Shown: one piece after another, positions 7,909-15,899 of the stretch
Layout: each line of letters begins with the position of its first letter
How positions within the stretch are numbered: the first letter of the stretch is position 1
NCBI RefSeq assembly: GCF_001280085.1
Contig: NZ_LGED01000169.1
Location: 43,183-107,182, forward strand
Direction of reading: 5' to 3'
DNA length: 64,000 bases
DNA from: Saccharothrix sp. NRRL B-16348
GTDB taxonomy: Bacteria; Actinomycetota; Actinomycetes; Mycobacteriales; Pseudonocardiaceae
Notes under the pieces: generated by a model
Database searches by the model: none
What the model was told of the DNA's origin: nothing
What the model saw: the letters and a program-made list of their open reading frames with translations, nothing else
Made by a program: the position numbers and the translations under genes

Positions 7909-9804
7909 CTATTCGGATGCCTTGTGAAGTTCTGACAATCCGTCGGAGGTGCCCGTGCTTTCCTGGATCGACAAGCGGAGAAGGTCGCGGCGGCACGCGG
8001 CGATCAGGTCGCCGTCGGGCGTCCACGCGAGCGCGCCGGCCGCGTGGGGGAGCGTCAGCACGCCGAGGGTCGCTCGCGTGGACAGGTCGGTCACGGTCAC
8101 GGAACCGTCCGCGCGGGCGACGGCGGCGGTGCCCGCGTGCACGGCCAAGGCGGTGACGACTTCCTCGCGGTCCGGGTCGAGGCGCCAGGTGTCGGCGGTG
8201 GCGAGGTGCCTGATCCGCACCGCGTGGCTGCGCACGGTGGCGATCGCCGGACCGCGGTCGGTGTGGACGAAGGCGCGCACGAGTTCGAGCACGTCCATGG
8301 CCTCGGTGACCGGTGTGGTGATCGGGGTGTCCCCGGCGAGGTCCCACAGCTCGAACGGCCCGAACGCCCGGCTGATCGCGACGACCGGTCGGCCGTCGAG
8401 GTCGCCGACCGCGAGACCGTTGGGTTGGCACCGACCGGGGATCTCGCGGACGCGCTCCCCGGTGGCTACGTCGGTGACGGACAGGGTCTCGTCGCAGCCC
8501 GCGGTGAGCGCGACCGTGCGGCCGTCGAGGACGGCGGTGGAGAGGATGCGGACCTGGCCGCGGTGGTCGGCCGGGACCGGCTGGTCCGCGCCGTCCCCGG
8601 ACCACCGGTGCAGCTCGCGGTCGGGGACGCCGTGCAGGTCGCCTCCTCCGGCGAGCACGGTGGCGCCCACCCGCGCGACGGCGTGGACGGGGGCGGGCAG
8701 CGTGCCGACGACCCGCTCCCGCACGCCGTCGTCCAGCCGCCACGAGGCGACCGTCCCGTCCGTGCCGCCCGCGACGACGTGGTCCGCCGTGACCGCGAGG
8801 CATCCGATGGTGCTCGTGTGGCCGGCGCCGACGGGCGGCACGTCGGCGCCCACCCGCCAGACCCCGATCGCCCCGTCGACGTCCGAAGCGGTGACGACGA
8901 GGCCCGGGCCGTCACCCGCCACCGCGCACCCACTCGTCGGACCCACCAGGGGCGGACCGGCCGGCCGGTCGCCATCGACGTCCCACAGGTGCACCGCCTC
9001 GCTGTCGCTGAGCACGACCAGGCGCCGGCCGTCGTCGGCGACCACGCCCGCGATGTCGTGCGCCCACCACCGGCCGGGCATCCCGCAGGCACGCCGCCGC
9101 AGGGTGACCGCGTCCCACACCTCCACGTCGCCGTCCCACGAGAGCGTCGCGACCAGCCCACCCGGCCAACCGGTGATCTTCCGGGCAGCGGTGGGCAGCG
9201 AGCCGATCCGCACGCCGGATTCCAGGTCCCACAACCCCACCGCCTCGCCCGCCACCGCCGCGACGGGACGGCCGCCGACGTCGACCACCGCCAGGGCGCC
9301 GAGCCGTTCCCCGGTGTCGAACACCCGCGCCCGGCCGGTGACCGCGTCGACGACCCGGATCGTCCGGTCCCACCCGGCCGACACCACGGCGGGCCCGTCG
9401 GCGAGGGTGACGGCCGCCAAACCCTGCACGACGTCGCGGTGACCGGGGACGTCGCTCCGCACGGCGCCGGAGTCCAGGTCGATCCACTTCGGTGCGTCGC
9501 CCCAGGCGCAGACGACCGCCACCGGCCGGCCGTGGACGACCGCCGTGACGAGGTGCTGCCCGCCGGCGTCGTGGACGGTCCGCACGAGCGCGCCGGTCGC
9601 GGCGTCCCACAACTGGACCACCGTCGCACCGCAGTCGTGGGTGTGCGGCCGGGCGCAGTCGCCGTCGTAGTGCGGCTCGGTCGACGTCACGTAGACCGGC
9701 ACGCCACCGACCACCGCGCCGGCGACCGCGTTCCCCCGGATCGCCGGGAGCACCCGCGTCAGCCTCGGGTCGTCACCGGCGTCGGTCGTCCACAGGATCC
9801 GCAT
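7909..9804 (-). CDS. WD40-repeat beta-propeller protein
   Basis: A 631-residue protein made almost wholly of WD40-like repeats. VxLWDxxTG and related strands recur (VVQLWDAATG, IRVVDAVTG, VGLWDLESG, VEVWDAVTLRR, VHLWDVDGD, IGVWRVG), with two likely seven-bladed propellers. No signal peptide, kinase or NB-ARC domain is attached, so it appears to be a free cytoplasmic scaffold. Such proteins usually hold protein complexes together; the partner is unknown. The ATG at 9804 is chosen because the propeller sequence begins there; an in-frame ATG at 9828 is an alternative. It is divergent from the methyltransferase at 9907. Confidence 0.8.
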   Translation of the reverse strand: MRILWTTDAGDDPRLTRVLPAIRGNAVAGAVVGGVPVYVTSTEPHYDGDCARPHTHDCGATVVQLWDAATGALVRTVHDAGGQHLVTAVVHGRPVAVVCAWGDAPKWIDLDSGAVRSDVPGHRDVVQGLAAVTLADGPAVVSAGWDRTIRVVDAVTGRARVFDTGERLGALAVVDVGGRPVAAVAGEAVGLWDLESGVRIGSLPTAARKITGWPGGLVATLSWDGDVEVWDAVTLRRRACGMPGRWWAHDIAGVVADDGRRLVVLSDSEAVHLWDVDGDRPAGPPLVGPTSGCAVAGDGPGLVVTASDVDGAIGVWRVGADVPPVGAGHTSTIGCLAVTADHVVAGGTDGTVASWRLDDGVRERVVGTLPAPVHAVARVGATVLAGGGDLHGVPDRELHRWSGDGADQPVPADHRGQVRILSTAVLDGRTVALTAGCDETLSVTDVATGERVREIPGRCQPNGLAVGDLDGRPVVAISRAFGPFELWDLAGDTPITTPVTEAMDVLELVRAFVHTDRGPAIATVRSHAVRIRHLATADTWRLDPDREEVVTALAVHAGTAAVARADGSVTVTDLSTRATLGVLTLPHAAGALAWTPDGDLIAACRRDLLRLSIQESTGTSDGLSELHKASE

Positions 9805-9906
9805 GGCCGCCAGGTTACGAACCGCCATAGAACCCGCGCGGCAGGTGGGCCCGTTGTAGCGTGCACCGGAGCAATCACGGTGTGTGGTGAACCGAGGAGT
9901 GGCAGC

Positions 9907-10713
9907 GTGGAAAGACCAGCGTGGGTTGGCCCCGACATCGACCTCTCGCGACCGAGCCCGGCGCGGGTCTACGACGTGCACCTGGGCGGGGCGCACAACT
10001 TCCAGGTGGACCGCGAGGCGGCGGAGCGCATCGTCGAGGTCATGCCGGGCTTACCGCGGATCCTGCGGGCCAACCGCGCGTTCCTGCGCCGTGCGGTGCG
10101 CTACCTGGTCGACCAGGGCGTCACCCAGTTCCTCGACCTCGGGTCGGGCATCCCCACGGCGGGCAACGTGCACGAGGTCGCGTGGAGCGCCGACCCCGAC
10201 TGCCGGATCGTCTACGTGGACGTCGACCCGGTCGCGGTCGCGCACAGCCGGGCCATCCTCAGCGAGCACGACAACGCGACGGCCGTGCAGGGCGACCTGC
10301 GTCGGCCGCAGGACGTGCTGACCCACCCGGAGACGCTGCGCACGCTGGACTTCACCAAGCCGATCGGCGTGCTGATGTTCGCGGTGCTGCACTTCGTGCC
10401 GGACGAGGACGACCCGGTCGGGATCATCCGCGAGTACCTCGACGCCGTCGTGCCGGGCAGCTACCTCGCCCTCTCGCACGCCAGCCTGGAGGGCGAGGCC
10501 GACCGGGCGGAGGAGGCGACCGAGCAGTTCCGCAACCGGGTGACGGACTTCTCGATGCGCACCAGGGCCGAGATCACCGACCTGCTCGCGGGCGTGGACC
10601 TGGTCGAACCCGGCGTGGTCTACCTGACCGAGTGGCGGCCGGAACCCGGCGACGAGGACCCGGACCCGAAGCAGATGTCGACGTTCGCGGCCGTCGGTCG
10701 CAAGAACGGCTGA
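9907..10713 (+). CDS. SAM-dependent methyltransferase, DUF574 family
   Basis: A 268-residue protein of the actinobacterial DUF574 (Methyltransf_19) family. It shows the family signature PSPARVYDVHLGGAHNF near the N-terminus, the SAM-binding loop FLDLGSGIPT, VYVDVDPVAVAHS (acidic residue for the ribose) and GVLMFAVLHFVPD. Members are abundant in Streptomyces and relatives, and their substrates are mostly unknown. The GTG at 9907 has AGGAG at a good distance (9894-9898). It is divergent from the WD40 gene, with 102 bp between starts. Confidence 0.88.
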   Translation: MERPAWVGPDIDLSRPSPARVYDVHLGGAHNFQVDREAAERIVEVMPGLPRILRANRAFLRRAVRYLVDQGVTQFLDLGSGIPTAGNVHEVAWSADPDCRIVYVDVDPVAVAHSRAILSEHDNATAVQGDLRRPQDVLTHPETLRTLDFTKPIGVLMFAVLHFVPDEDDPVGIIREYLDAVVPGSYLALSHASLEGEADRAEEATEQFRNRVTDFSMRTRAEITDLLAGVDLVEPGVVYLTEWRPEPGDEDPDPKQMSTFAAVGRKNG

Positions 10714-10838
10714 GCGCGCTCCGGGGACGGCGGTGACCGGGCGCCATCGCGGGCACGAGTCGCGCGGTGGCGTTCGGGATAGGATCGTGGTGATGTCGCC
10801 ACAGGTGTGGCGCGTGGTGCTGGCAGTAAGGGGTTGCG

Positions 10839-11258
10839 GTGGTGGTGAAGGGCAAGGTCGTCCGGTTCGACGAGGTGCGCGGGTACGGGTTCGTGTCGCC
10901 CGAGGAGGGTGGCGAGGACGTGTTCATCCACGTCAACGACATCGACTTCGACAAGCGGCTCATGGCGCCCGGCGCCCTGGTCGAGTTCCTGGTGGAGATG
11001 GGCGACCGGGGGCCGAAGGCGTCCCGGGTGAGCCTGGTGCGGGAAGCGTCGGTGCGCGCGGGCACGCCGTCGTACCACTCGGGGGACGACGTCAACGGCA
11101 ACGACATGTTCTGCGAGGTCGTGTCGACCAAGCGGTACCTGCAGGAGGTGACCGAGACGCTGCTGGCCTCGGCGCCCGGCATGACGGCCGAGCAGATCCT
11201 GAACGTGCGCAAGAGCCTGGTCGGGATGGCGCGCAAGTACAACTGGCTCGAGGACTGA
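10839..11258 (+). CDS. Cold-shock-domain RNA-binding protein with C-terminal extension
   Basis: A 139-residue protein. Residues 1-68 form a cold-shock domain with the RNP1-like RGYGFVSPE and RNP2-like DVFIHVND motifs used to bind single-stranded RNA or DNA. The remaining 70 residues are a predicted helical extension (EVTETLLASAPGMTAEQILNVRKSLV), twice the size of a classic CspA. Extended cold-shock proteins of this kind occur across actinomycetes, and the tail may mediate protein contacts. The GTG at 10839 starts the domain directly. It sits alone, 125 bp after the methyltransferase. Confidence 0.88.
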   Translation: MVVKGKVVRFDEVRGYGFVSPEEGGEDVFIHVNDIDFDKRLMAPGALVEFLVEMGDRGPKASRVSLVREASVRAGTPSYHSGDDVNGNDMFCEVVSTKRYLQEVTETLLASAPGMTAEQILNVRKSLVGMARKYNWLED

Positions 11259-11611
11259 CCGCCGGCCACCCGATCACCGGACCCGGGTGGCGGGTGTCGG
11301 GCGCGGCGGTGGACCGGTCAGCCGGGTCGGTCCCGCCGGTGGTGCCCGCCGTGGGCGTGCCGCTGCTCGCGGTGAGCGGGTGCGCGTCGCCTGCGTGAAC
11401 ACTTCCGCGGCGCGTGAGGCGAGGCAGCTCGGCGCGAGACGCGGTCGCGGTTCACCGGTCTGCGGCACTCGCGGGGTCACCCTCGCGAGTGCCGTCGCGG
11501 CACGAGGCGGTGACGTCGGTGTCCGAACCGGACTTTCGCCGCCGGGTGCCGGCACGGTCACGGTAGGGGACACGCGTCGAGGTCCCCCCGCCGACCGACC
11601 TGGAGGAGCCC
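11259..11611. other. Intergenic region with one strong hairpin
   Basis: A 353-bp gap between the cold-shock gene and the oxygenase gene. I see no supported gene. It holds the hairpin at 11463-11494 described separately and GGAGGAG directly before the GTG at 11612. Confidence 0.5.
11463..11494. promoter_or_regulatory. Perfect 11-bp inverted repeat upstream of the oxygenase gene
   Basis: Arms CGGCACTCGCG (11463-11473) and CGCGAGTGCCG (11484-11494) are perfectly complementary across a 10-nt centre. It lies about 118 nt before the GTG at 11612. No T run follows, so an operator is more likely than a terminator, though a terminator for the cold-shock gene cannot be excluded. Confidence 0.5.
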
Positions 11612-12763
11612 GTGCCGCTGTCGTACCCCGAATACCGCGACGCCCTCAAGCCGTTGGGCGATCCGCGGGCCGACGCCGTGGTGAGCGAGATCCTCGACTC
11701 GGGCTCCACCGAGAGCGTCAACGAGCTGTTCCGCGGCATCGTGACGGTCGAGGACGGTGTCCCGGAGGGCGCGCCGCCGCTGCTGAGGGACTACCTCGAA
11801 GAGACCCGCGCCATGCCGTCGTGGGTCGACCCGAAGCGGGTGGCGGGCATCGCCACGTTCTTCAAGCGCCACAAGACACCGGCGGCGGTCGTGCAGGCGA
11901 CGGCAGGCCTCGTCGGCACGTACCTGTCGCCGATGGGCGCGAAGACGCTGCACTCCACGCACAAGCTGGACCGGCCGCACCGCCGGCTGTCCCAGTCGAC
12001 CCGGCTGTTCATGGGCATGGGGGACGAAGACGCCTTCACCGACCACTCCAAGCTCATCCCAACGTGCCAGAAGGTGCGGCTGGTCCACGCCGCCATCCGG
12101 CAGCTGCACCTGCGGTCGGGCCGGTGGGACGTCGAAGGCGACGGCATGCCGGTGTCCCAGCTCTACACGGCGGGCGCGGCGCTGGTGTTCTCCGTCGGCA
12201 CGCTGGACGCGATGGGCCGCATCGGGGTCAAGACCACGCAGGCCGAGCAGGAGAGCTACTGCTACGCGTGGAAGATCATCGCCCACTTCCTCGGCGTGCC
12301 GGACGAGCACATGCCGGACACCCTCGCCGAGGCGCGGCGGCTCTGGGACGACGCTCGGGACCAGGAGTGGGCGCACAGCGAGGAAGGCGTGCTGCTCACG
12401 CAGGCAAGCGTCCGGCTCTACCAGGAGTACCTGCCGCCCGGCACCCGGGCGGCGGTCCCCGCGTTCCTGCGCCGGGCGCTGTCGGACAAGTACGCGGACA
12501 TGGTCGAGGTGCCGAAGTCGTCGTTCGACCTCGGCGCGGGCCCCGCGGCGACGGTCGGTTCGCTGGTGACCAGCACCCCGTTGACGCACAACGTGATCTC
12601 CGACCAGGTGATGGACGCGTTGAACACCATGGTCGAGAGCATCGGCCGCGACGCCTTCACCGCGCGTTACGAGACGGAACCGCAGCTCACCGACCACATC
12701 GACGACCCGGTGCCGGGGCCCCGCCCGGAGCAGAAGGAGGAAGCCGGGTCCGCGCGCAAGTGA
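11612..12763 (+). CDS. MpaB/DUF2236-family haem oxygenase, Lcp-like
   Basis: A 383-residue protein of the DUF2236 (ER-bound oxygenase MpaB / latex-clearing protein) superfamily, which are b-type haem proteins. The core KVRLVHAAIRQLH (about residues 152-164) holds the conserved Arg and His expected near the haem. STRLFMGMGDEDAF precedes it, and VSQLYTAGAALVFSVGTLDAMGRIG follows. Length and order resemble bacterial Lcp rubber oxygenases, but no signal peptide is visible at the GTG start, whereas Lcp is secreted. Substrate is therefore open. GGAGGA is just before the GTG. Confidence 0.75.
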   Translation: MPLSYPEYRDALKPLGDPRADAVVSEILDSGSTESVNELFRGIVTVEDGVPEGAPPLLRDYLEETRAMPSWVDPKRVAGIATFFKRHKTPAAVVQATAGLVGTYLSPMGAKTLHSTHKLDRPHRRLSQSTRLFMGMGDEDAFTDHSKLIPTCQKVRLVHAAIRQLHLRSGRWDVEGDGMPVSQLYTAGAALVFSVGTLDAMGRIGVKTTQAEQESYCYAWKIIAHFLGVPDEHMPDTLAEARRLWDDARDQEWAHSEEGVLLTQASVRLYQEYLPPGTRAAVPAFLRRALSDKYADMVEVPKSSFDLGAGPAATVGSLVTSTPLTHNVISDQVMDALNTMVESIGRDAFTARYETEPQLTDHIDDPVPGPRPEQKEEAGSARK

Positions 12764-12775
12764 CCCCTGCCGCGT

Positions 12776-13669
12776 TCAGCGCAGCCGGGTGAGGTCGCGG
12801 GCCAGGGCGGTGAAGTTGGCGGCCACCGGGGACCGGCCCGTGACCGGCAGCGCGATCGCCAGGTCGACCAGCCGCACGGTGGGGCTCAGCGGCAGGAACG
12901 CGACGTCCGGCCGCGGCTGGGCGGCGGACGAGCCGGGCACGATGCTCACCCCGCAGCCCGCCGCGACCAGACCGATGATGGTCGGCATCTGCACGGCCTC
13001 CTGCGCCACCTCGGGGGTGAACCCGCCGCGCCGGCACAGCGCGGTGATCTCGTCGTGCAGCCCGGGACCGAGGTGGCGCGGGAACAGGACGAACGGTTCG
13101 CCGGCCAGCACGCGGACGTGCACCCGCTGCCGGCGGGCCAGGCGGTGGTCGTTCGGCACGACGGCGATCAACGGCTCGCGCGACACCGGCACCAGCTCCA
13201 GGTCGTCGGCCGGACCGGGCAGCGGCGGGCGGAGCAGGCCGACGTCCAGCGCCGCCGTGCGCAGCTGCTCCACCTGCGGCACCGTCGGCAGCACGGAGAA
13301 GGACAGGGTGACGGCGGGGTAGCGCGCCCGGAACTCGCGGATGATCATCGGCAGCGGGTGCAGGACCGACGAGCCGACCATGCCGATCGACAACGAGCCC
13401 TCCTCGCCCCGCCCCGCGGCCCGCGCCCGCCGCGCCGCCGTGTCCACCATGGACAGTGCGGCACGCGCGTCGGCGACGAACGCCTCACCGGCCCGGGTGA
13501 GCGCGACGTTCCTGGTGTCGCGGTGGAACAACGACACGCCGAGTTCGGCCTCCAGCGCCTTCACGGTCTGGCTCAACGGCGGCTGCGCCACGCCCAGCGC
13601 GGCGGCGGCCCGGCCGAAGTGCAGGTGGTCGGCGACCGCGACGGCCGCCCGCAGGTGCTTGAGATCCAT
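12776..13669 (-). CDS. LysR-family transcriptional regulator
   Basis: A 297-residue LTTR with the N-terminal winged helix-turn-helix (residues 1-60: LHFGRAAAALGVAQPPLSQTVKALEAELG) and a periplasmic-binding-like effector domain (GMVGSSVLHPLPMIIREFRARYP onward). The ATG at 13669 is 75 bp from the divergent hydrolase ATG at 13745, the classic LTTR arrangement, and a palindrome lies between. It likely controls the hydrolase and itself. The effector is unknown. Confidence 0.9.
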   Translation of the reverse strand: MDLKHLRAAVAVADHLHFGRAAAALGVAQPPLSQTVKALEAELGVSLFHRDTRNVALTRAGEAFVADARAALSMVDTAARRARAAGRGEEGSLSIGMVGSSVLHPLPMIIREFRARYPAVTLSFSVLPTVPQVEQLRTAALDVGLLRPPLPGPADDLELVPVSREPLIAVVPNDHRLARRQRVHVRVLAGEPFVLFPRHLGPGLHDEITALCRRGGFTPEVAQEAVQMPTIIGLVAAGCGVSIVPGSSAAQPRPDVAFLPLSPTVRLVDLAIALPVTGRSPVAANFTALARDLTRLR

Positions 13670-13679
13670 ACCGGCCCCG

Positions 13680-13697
13680 AATCAATCACCACTGATT
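13680..13697. promoter_or_regulatory. Probable LysR binding site
   Basis: AATCA (13680-13684) and TGATT (13693-13697) form perfect arms. A second AATCA at 13684-13688 gives an overlapping shorter palindrome with the same right arm. It is 11 bp upstream of the LysR start in the LysR/hydrolase divergent region. The T-N11-A spacing is compatible with LTTR boxes. Confidence 0.5.
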
Positions 13698-13744
13698 ACG
13701 TGCACGATCAGACTAGGTGACCGATCCGGCGGCATCCTGGCCGC

Positions 13745-14803
13745 ATGCTGAAGACGATCCTCACGCTCGCCCTGGCCGCGACGATCGCGCCGCCGCCGGC
13801 GGACCGGCCGCCGTCCGACCAGGTGGTGCGCAAGGACTGGAAGGTGCGTGGCGAAGCCGGCCACCTCGGCGTCCGCGAGGTGCGGACCGCCCGGTCGGCA
13901 CGCGGCCGGCCGGTGCTGCTGCTGCACGGCGCGCGCGTGCCCGGCGTCGCGTCGTTCGACCTGCCCGTGCCCGGCGGGTCGCTGGCGGCGGACCTCGCGC
14001 GGCGGGGCCACCGGGTGTTCATCGTGGACGCGCGCGGCTACGGCGCCTCCGACCGTCCCGCAGCGCTCGACGCGCCGCCGTCCGCCAACCCGCCCGCGGT
14101 GACCGGCGAGCAGGTGGTGCGCGACATCGGCTCGGTCGTCGACCGGCTGCGCGCGACGACCCGCCACGACCGCGTCGACCTCGTCGGCTGGGCGACCGGC
14201 GGGCACTGGGCCGCCTGGTACGCGAGCGAGCACCCCGGCCGGGTCGAGCACCTGGTGGTCCACAACAGCCTGTACGGCGCGCTCGACGGCCACCCGATGC
14301 TCGGCCGCGGCTCCGTTTACGAAGACCCGGAACGGCCCGGCCACTTCGACGACGCCCGGCACGGCGCGTACCGGCTCTCGACCGGGCCGGGCCTGCTCGG
14401 CGGCTGGGACTCGAGCATCCCGGTGGCCGACAAGTCCGCGTGGCGCGACCCCCGCGTGGCGGCGGCCTACGTCGAGCACGCCCTGGCGAGCGACCCGACG
14501 TCCGCCGACCGCGAGCCGCCCGCCTTCCGCGCGCCGACCGGGGCGATGAAGGACAGCTTCCACCTGGCGACCGGCCGACGGCTCTGGCACGCGGGCACGA
14601 TCACCGCGCGGACGCTGGTCCTGCGCGGCGAGCACGACTTCTGGTCACGGGAGGGCGACGTGAGCACGCTGGTCGCCGACCTCGTTCGGGCGAAGGACGT
14701 GCGGGCGGTGCGCCTGGACGGTGCGACCCACTTCGCCCACCTCGACCGGGCCGAACGCGGCCGGGACCGGCTGATCGAGGAGGTGTCGCGCTGGCTCGGC
14801 TAA
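13745..14803 (+). CDS. Secreted alpha/beta-hydrolase-fold protein lacking the nucleophilic serine
   Basis: A 352-residue protein with a short signal peptide (MLKTILTLALAATIA) and an alpha/beta-hydrolase fold: oxyanion strand VLLLHGARVPG, RGYGASDRP, the nucleophile elbow at 148-152, acid region RGEHDFWS and histidine region GATHFAH. The elbow reads G-W-A-T-G, so the position of the catalytic Ser (residue 150) is Ala (codon GCG). Unless another residue serves, it cannot be an ordinary esterase; it might bind a ligand or use a different chemistry. It is divergent from and probably controlled by the LysR gene. Confidence 0.8.
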   Translation: MLKTILTLALAATIAPPPADRPPSDQVVRKDWKVRGEAGHLGVREVRTARSARGRPVLLLHGARVPGVASFDLPVPGGSLAADLARRGHRVFIVDARGYGASDRPAALDAPPSANPPAVTGEQVVRDIGSVVDRLRATTRHDRVDLVGWATGGHWAAWYASEHPGRVEHLVVHNSLYGALDGHPMLGRGSVYEDPERPGHFDDARHGAYRLSTGPGLLGGWDSSIPVADKSAWRDPRVAAAYVEHALASDPTSADREPPAFRAPTGAMKDSFHLATGRRLWHAGTITARTLVLRGEHDFWSREGDVSTLVADLVRAKDVRAVRLDGATHFAHLDRAERGRDRLIEEVSRWLG

Positions 14804-14824
14804 CCGTCACGACCCGGCCGGCCG

Positions 14825-15094
14825 TCATGGCCGCCGCGCGATCAGGCGGGCGCGGAGGCGCTGCAACGGCGGCATGAGCCCGTAGATGACGATCGGCACC
14901 GCGATCGTCGCCAGGACCAGGGTCCGCAGCACGGTCGGCGCGCCGTCGAGGAGGTCGCCGAGCAGCAGTTGCAGCACGGTGAGCGTCGGGAAGACGGCCA
15001 GCCAGATCATCAGGGCCAAGTGGTGCCGCGGCGGTGGCCCGACCCGGGTCACCGCCGCCGCGTCGTGCTCGGTCGAAACGTCGTGTTCGGTCAT
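14825..15094 (-). CDS. Small two-helix membrane protein
   Basis: An 89-residue protein. After a charged N-terminus (MTEHDVSTEHDAAAV) come two hydrophobic helices (LALMIWLAVFPTLTVLQLLL and VLRTLVLATIAVPIVIYGLM) and a basic tail (RLRARLIARR). The WLAVFPTLTVL...LRTLVL pattern resembles the C-terminal membrane half of some antibiotic-biosynthesis-monooxygenase (ABM) domain proteins, here without the ABM domain. The ATG at 15094 is used because the longer frame adds only a Gly/Ala-rich stretch. Role unknown. Confidence 0.65.
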   Translation of the reverse strand: MTEHDVSTEHDAAAVTRVGPPPRHHLALMIWLAVFPTLTVLQLLLGDLLDGAPTVLRTLVLATIAVPIVIYGLMPPLQRLRARLIARRP

Positions 15095-15157
15095 GGCCCC
15101 AGCGTCGGCCCCGTCCGGCGGAAACGACAACTTCTGTTGCCGTTTCCGGGACAGGGC

Positions 15158-15874
15158 TCAGGTGGAGTGCAGCTGGGCGACCCTGGCGTCGAGGTTGCGG
15201 AAGTGCTCGGCCATGGCCACCTCGGCGCGCGCCACGTCGCGCTTGCGCAGCGCGGTGACGATCGCCCGGTGCCGGCGCACGGTCTGCATCGGGTTCGGGT
15301 CGGTCACGCCGAGCCGGTGGTTCACCCGGTGGAACACGTCCCAGAACGCCCGCAGCAACTGGGTCACCAGCGCGTTGTCCAACGACCGGTACAGCACCTC
15401 GTGGAACTCGCGGTCCTCGTCGGCGAACGTCTCACCGGCCTTGGCCCGCTCGTTCATCCGCCGGGTGACCTCGTCCAGCGCCGCCAGGTCGTCCTCCGGG
15501 ATGGTCGCGGCCACCCGGCGGATCAACGCGCCCTCCAACGCCTCCCGCACCTCCACGATCTCCTCCATCGACCGCAGGTCCCGGCCGATGTCGTGCAGCG
15601 CGCGGAACGTCAGCCCGTCCGCCAGCGGGTCCAGCGACAGTCGGCCGACGTACGTGCCGTAGCCGTGCCGGATCTCCACGATGTCGAGCGCCTGCAACGC
15701 CTTGAGCGCCTCGCGGATCGAGTTGCGGCTCACCCCGAGCGCCTCGACCAGCTCGGTCTCGGTCGGCAGCGGGTCGCCCGACTTCAGGCGACGGCTCAGG
15801 ATCAGCCCGGTGATCTCGTCCCGGATGGCCCGGTTCATCCTGGTGACCAGCCTGGCCGGCTGCTGCTCCGTCAT
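15158..15874 (-). CDS. GntR-family regulator, FadR/FCD subfamily; likely regulator of the sialoglycan locus
   Basis: A 238-residue regulator. Winged helix-turn-helix at about 10-75 (LKSGDPLPTETELVEALGVSRNSIREALKALQALDIVEIRHG) and an FCD effector domain with metal ligands in DREFHEVLYRSL and the late HRAIVTAL helix. The ATG at 15874 is preceded by GGAGGT; an ATG 15 nt further up overlaps that site and is unlikely. It follows the aldolase gene by 25 bp on the same strand. FCD-type GntR proteins such as NanR commonly control sialic acid catabolism, which fits the neighbours. The palindromes at 16862 and 27750 are candidate targets. Confidence 0.85.
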   Translation of the reverse strand: MTEQQPARLVTRMNRAIRDEITGLILSRRLKSGDPLPTETELVEALGVSRNSIREALKALQALDIVEIRHGYGTYVGRLSLDPLADGLTFRALHDIGRDLRSMEEIVEVREALEGALIRRVAATIPEDDLAALDEVTRRMNERAKAGETFADEDREFHEVLYRSLDNALVTQLLRAFWDVFHRVNHRLGVTDPNPMQTVRRHRAIVTALRKRDVARAEVAMAEHFRNLDARVAQLHST

Positions 15875-15899
15875 GACGACCTCCAACATCCACGCAACC

